From assembly GCA_024644235.1 (NCBI GenBank), contig JAHELJ010000011.1, forward strand, positions 1-64,000: a stretch of DNA of 64,000 nt, written 5' to 3'. Position 1 is the first letter of the stretch. The number at the start of each line of letters is the position of its first letter. Positions 60,726-64,000 of this stretch are shown piece by piece. The notes beneath the pieces were generated by a model, which was not told the origin of the DNA, searched no databases, and was given only the letters and a program-made list of their open reading frames with translations. A program made the translations under genes and the position numbers. The stretch comes from Lewinellaceae bacterium. Lineage in GTDB: Bacteria; Bacteroidota; Bacteroidia; Chitinophagales; Saprospiraceae.

Positions 60726-63700
60726 CTATTCTGTTCGGATCATCTTCCTCACTGCAGAATGTGTTTGCGTTTGTAACATGTAGTAGAGCACTCCGGATTG
60801 ATGGGTGCCAAGGTCGTTCACAGTCCATTCGTGATAGCCTTTGGTCACAAATCCCTCCAGCACCTTCACTTGCTTACCTGTAACGTCATAAATTGAAATC
60901 GTAGCCTGCGTCGCTTCCGGCACGCTGAATCCAATAATGGTTGACTCCATAAATGGATTCGGCCTGTTTTGATCAAGAGCAAAACCTCTTGAATTCAAGC
61001 CGACAGCGTCAAATCGAATCGCTACATCCATGATCAATCCGTCTGACTGATAGGCCTCTGCGATAGTGTGCTTACTTGTTATTGTTATTACATCGCTTAA
61101 GTGCACCTCTTCCTTCGCGGTGATAAACAAGTCAAAGATCACTTCTCCAGCACCGACAGTTCTAACCACACCCTGGCCGTCATGCCATGACGTGGTTAAC
61201 CAACCAGCTTTGGAGTGATCAAGATTGAATTGCTCTCCTCCCAAATCCAGCACTTTGCCTGGCTCAACACCATCGATGACTACCTTCGCAGGATCGACCT
61301 GCAACGTAAATTGATAGCCTTGCACATCCGCAAAATCTCCAGCCTTGATCGAGACACGCTTGCTCTGACCAGCCTGGATCTTCACGTCATCAGCCGTGAG
61401 TACTAGTGATCTGCTACTGCGGCCGGCTTTACGGCTTGGATCATTATCGAGGTTTACATCTCCGATCTTGACACCAACAAAGTCTACCACCATTCTCTCC
61501 AACATAGGATTGATGTGATATGTTTCAGCATTAGTGAGCCTGTCATAGAATCTCCAACTGGAATTGTCCGGTAGTACATCGATTTTAGCGAGAATCAACT
61601 TTCTAAGCTGAATGAGATCCACAGGTGTAATCTTACCGTCAGCGCTGGCATCGGCCGCCTTTTCTTTATACCAGGAATCAAGCTGCTTCTTACCTAGAAT
61701 ATGCTTCTGGATAGCTACCAAGTCACTAGTACTGACACCATTGATGTAATCTGTGTTCTTGCTTGGTTTGATGTATACTTCTGTACCCGTCTGCAATTCA
61801 AAGTTGTAAGAACCACTTACGTCTTCGGCTTCCATCAGCATCTGACCATCAGGTAGTTCCACTTTGACATCCACCAATTCTACCGGATCATTTACTTCAG
61901 TTACAATAGCACCACCAAGGTCACCAATCGAGGTTGCAGTTCCACCGCATCCTGCCATATTGTTTTGTACTATCAGCATGACAGAGCAGTAGTCCCAAGT
62001 ACCTCTTTGGTCGAGAACATACATCCTTACGAGTCGAGTTCCGACGTGCTCGCACCCCAGATCAAGTTTTGTTGCAGATAATGGAGGTAGTTCAGCCTCG
62101 CCTGTGCCATCATCGATGAGGAAGGTTAATCCAGAAGTGCTGCTGCCGCAGGATGCAATGCTGGAGCTGTTGTATTCCGCAGCCCATACAGTTGCCATCG
62201 CAGTATCAATCACACCGTCCTGATTCAGATCCATAGGCGTCAATTCAGCAGTGATACTGGAAAGACATACGGGAGTTGGTTTCTGATCTGCATCGACGGT
62301 AAAGGTCTTTTCACAAAGGCTTTCATTCTGACAATCATCGCGCACCACTACTTTGAGCTTGTATGTCGTTAAGCCTAGATCTGCCGCAGAGATAGAAAAC
62401 CCATCGGTCACCTCACTGTCAAACTCACCATCACCCTGAGTCACAACTGTACTGGTCTTAGTGTCGATCAATTGCCAGTAGTAGCTGAGTACTCCACATT
62501 CGTCCGTCACGGTGACATTAGTATTCAATGTATAGAAACAACCAGCTGCTTCGATTACATCCGGAATCTCATCAATAGTACAGATGGGTGGCGTGGAATC
62601 GAGAAGAATGATCTTCTGCTCACACTGGATATATTTCCCTTCGTACTTCTTATCAAACCACCATCCCGGAGCCTGAGGTTCGTCACCGATGTAACACCAG
62701 TCAGCAAAGCACCAAGTACGGATGATCTTCCAGCAAGCTCCATCTCCACCTACAATACGGAAGACCTTATCGTAGTAGCCAATACCCACCAATCGACAGT
62801 CGTTGTCAAATGTGTACGTGGCCTGGCCTGTCAGACTCGGATCAGCCGCTCCACTTACATTACCGCTACCGTCCGGATCATACTGGATGCCGCAATCGAA
62901 CACCATAGTATCCTTTGGCACTTCAAACATCGCCTTCGTAATCGAACAATCATTGGTGATATAGATTGTCTGATGCCGGACTACGGTATCAGCTACGTGG
63001 CCTGAGCCTTCGATGGTGCATTGACCCACGAATTTGAAGGTTCGTTTCACAAAGCCCACGCCACACTCGTCGATACTGATCCAAGGCATCTCTTCAATGC
63101 AGATCAGGCCGCAATTGTCAGCCACCTGACCATTGTACTGAGTTCGACTTGTGGTGTCATACTCTGCCCGGTAGTAGGTGAAAGTCTCCCAAACGTATCC
63201 GAAATGCTCATCGTATACCAGACTATCCTTTGTAACCAGGCTGGAATCGCAATCGAGTTCGTAAATGGTAAATTCACTCTTATCGGGAGCTTGTCCGTAA
63301 GCATCATATTCGACCTTGTCATATCGGCCAAGTGCATCTTGCAGAGGTTCGAAATCACCGTCTAAAGCTGCATTCACCGCATCCTCATAGTACGTTTTAT
63401 AAGAGGCGCAAGTCACCGTCACATCAAACAATTCACACTCTACTTTAGGTGGTGTCTTATCTTCTACCCGTACCGTGGTCCAGCACTTGCTCCAGTTACA
63501 CCAGTAGTCCATGGTCAATATCTCTACAGTAACTTCCTGACATGCATCTTCACAACAGAAGGGCACTTCTTCGCTCCAGCCGCCGCCAATTTGTTTGCCA
63601 ATGTCATCAATGAAAGAACCGAATCCATCTGAGTTCCCACCGAAGAGATTAAAGAACCCGTTTCCACGTGCAAAGAGAATCTTGAACAAATCCTGAAGGG

Positions 63701-64000
63701 CTCCGAAGAATACTTCCTCGCTTATTTGCTCTTCAAATAGTCCAGGATTCTCGATTAGGTCTTCAAAAGAGATATCCTTAAGGCAGGGCAAAAGGAGGCT
63801 AAATATGAAGTCCAATTCACTCTCACCTGTACCACTAAGTATATGATCCAGATAGGCCTCATCCACAGGATAGGGATGATCAATACAATCCAATGTACCA
63901 TATCTGATCAAATCATAGGCCCAACCTGCTAGGATGGGATAATTACAAACCCGTCGATCGGTACAAAGCCAGTCAATGGCTTTCGCATAGTGAGCCTCGA
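60726..64000 (-). CDS. Very large T9SS surface protein with cohesin- and dockerin-like modules, N terminus beyond the window
   Basis: At least 1,091 residues are visible; the frame continues without a stop to the right edge, so the apparent start at TTG 63911 is false. The upstream residues (DWLCTDRRVCNYPILAGWAY) belong to the same protein. Most of it consists of Cys-rich beta-sandwich repeats with HYR-like spacing. Near the C terminus are a dockerin-like pair (GVSTSDLVAIQKHILG and DASADGKITPVDLIQLRKL, about 61,590-61,760) and a cohesin-like module (about 61,030-61,390). A type A T9SS sorting signal (NRPNPFMEST ... YYMLQTQTHSAVRKMIRTE) closes it. It is exported and probably surface-anchored, possibly part of an adhesive or scaffold complex (inference). 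Confidence 0.92.
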   Translation of the reverse strand, partial: EAHYAKAIDWLCTDRRVCNYPILAGWAYDLIRYGTLDCIDHPYPVDEAYLDHILSGTGESELDFIFSLLLPCLKDISFEDLIENPGLFEEQISEEVFFGALQDLFKILFARGNGFFNLFGGNSDGFGSFIDDIGKQIGGGWSEEVPFCCEDACQEVTVEILTMDYWCNWSKCWTTVRVEDKTPPKVECELFDVTVTCASYKTYYEDAVNAALDGDFEPLQDALGRYDKVEYDAYGQAPDKSEFTIYELDCDSSLVTKDSLVYDEHFGYVWETFTYYRAEYDTTSRTQYNGQVADNCGLICIEEMPWISIDECGVGFVKRTFKFVGQCTIEGSGHVADTVVRHQTIYITNDCSITKAMFEVPKDTMVFDCGIQYDPDGSGNVSGAADPSLTGQATYTFDNDCRLVGIGYYDKVFRIVGGDGACWKIIRTWCFADWCYIGDEPQAPGWWFDKKYEGKYIQCEQKIILLDSTPPICTIDEIPDVIEAAGCFYTLNTNVTVTDECGVLSYYWQLIDTKTSTVVTQGDGEFDSEVTDGFSISAADLGLTTYKLKVVVRDDCQNESLCEKTFTVDADQKPTPVCLSSITAELTPMDLNQDGVIDTAMATVWAAEYNSSSIASCGSSTSGLTFLIDDGTGEAELPPLSATKLDLGCEHVGTRLVRMYVLDQRGTWDYCSVMLIVQNNMAGCGGTATSIGDLGGAIVTEVNDPVELVDVKVELPDGQMLMEAEDVSGSYNFELQTGTEVYIKPSKNTDYINGVSTSDLVAIQKHILGKKQLDSWYKEKAADASADGKITPVDLIQLRKLILAKIDVLPDNSSWRFYDRLTNAETYHINPMLERMVVDFVGVKIGDVNLDNDPSRKAGRSSRSLVLTADDVKIQAGQSKRVSIKAGDFADVQGYQFTLQVDPAKVVIDGVEPGKVLDLGGEQFNLDHSKAGWLTTSWHDGQGVVRTVGAGEVIFDLFITAKEEVHLSDVITITSKHTIAEAYQSDGLIMDVAIRFDAVGLNSRGFALDQNRPNPFMESTIIGFSVPEATQATISIYDVTGKQVKVLEGFVTKGYHEWTVNDLGTHQSGVLYYMLQTQTHSAVRKMIRTE

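Noticed and set aside
63911-64000. A start codon for the right-edge T9SS gene at 63911
   Set aside because: The reading frame continues upstream without a stop to the window edge and encodes residues of the same character, so TTG 63911 is simply the first start-like codon inside a longer gene.
1-64000. CRISPR arrays, insertion sequences, prophage and tRNA genes
   Set aside because: Intergenic regions were read on both strands; no spaced identical repeats, transposase or integrase motifs, or cloverleaf-like sequences were found. A dedicated RNA-gene search could not be run.

Overview
The window is a dense stretch of a Bacteroidota chromosome, most likely Saprospiria (Lewinella or Haliscomenobacter-like). 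Supporting evidence: two proteins end in the 'YPNP...VRK' or 'RPNP...VRK' C-terminal signal of the type IX secretion system (T9SS); several promoters match the phylum's -7 element TAnnTTTG; there is a carboxypeptidase-regulatory/plug TonB receptor, a TamL-type lipoprotein-barrel, a DUF1343 (NamZ) lipoprotein, a DUF4369-like/TlpA lipoprotein, and cohesin/dockerin-like cell-surface proteins. Genus-level placement is inference. I found no rRNA, tRNA, insertion sequence, prophage or CRISPR array.

Layout. 1-6,000: N-terminal stub of a secreted protein, NUDIX/pyrE divergent pair, M42 aminopeptidase, UbiA-like membrane protein, and an outer-membrane barrel coupled to a DUF3179 lipoprotein. 5,789-14,160: trmD with an M20 dipeptidase, a prolyl oligopeptidase with c-di-AMP synthase cdaA, an unknown exported protein with miaE, and a SPOR-like exported protein. 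14,161-24,650: an AT-rich divergent control region with a perfect 26-bp palindrome, a T9SS subtilase, a DUF368 polyprenyl-phosphate translocase, a two-subunit Na+/solute symporter, a DnaQ-like/GIY-YIG fusion nuclease, NamZ, a tandem NTF2-like protein and a TPR lipoprotein. 24,655-29,600: Spo0M-like protein, a membrane Fe-S / CCG-domain electron-transfer pair with a TfoX-like gene between them, a phosphoribosyltransferase and a patatin. 29,650-36,671: TonB receptor, ctlX with an M28 peptidase, a PD40 propeller protein and a second NUDIX enzyme.

The most coherent system is a 12-kb phosphate island (36,708-48,611): an NptA-type Na/Pi transporter with a PhoU-like tail, a phosphate-selective porin, pstS-pstC-pstA-pstB-phoU, two tandem PPK2 polyphosphate kinases, and a PiT transporter with a PhoU/DUF47-like tail and an acidic extension. 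It covers outer-membrane entry, high- and low-affinity import, signalling and polyphosphate metabolism. Upstream of the porin is a direct repeat of three TTAA-core units spaced exactly 11 bp apart, the architecture of a Pho box. Weaker versions lie between PPK2 and PiT and upstream of the TonB receptor. No PhoB/PhoR-like regulator is in the window.

48,616-64,000: a PA0069-type radical SAM protein, a secreted cupin, purL, a TlpA-like lipoprotein, a TrmH-type RNA methyltransferase divergent from tamL, an rluD-like / acyl-CoA reductase / nth operon, a Cys/Met-metabolism PLP enzyme, and a very large T9SS protein with cohesin- and dockerin-like modules that runs off the right edge.

The whole region is tightly packed. 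Several divergent pairs have start codons only about 5-65 bp apart, often with TTG, GTG or CTG as the best start, and several convergent pairs overlap at their 3' ends by 4-35 bp.
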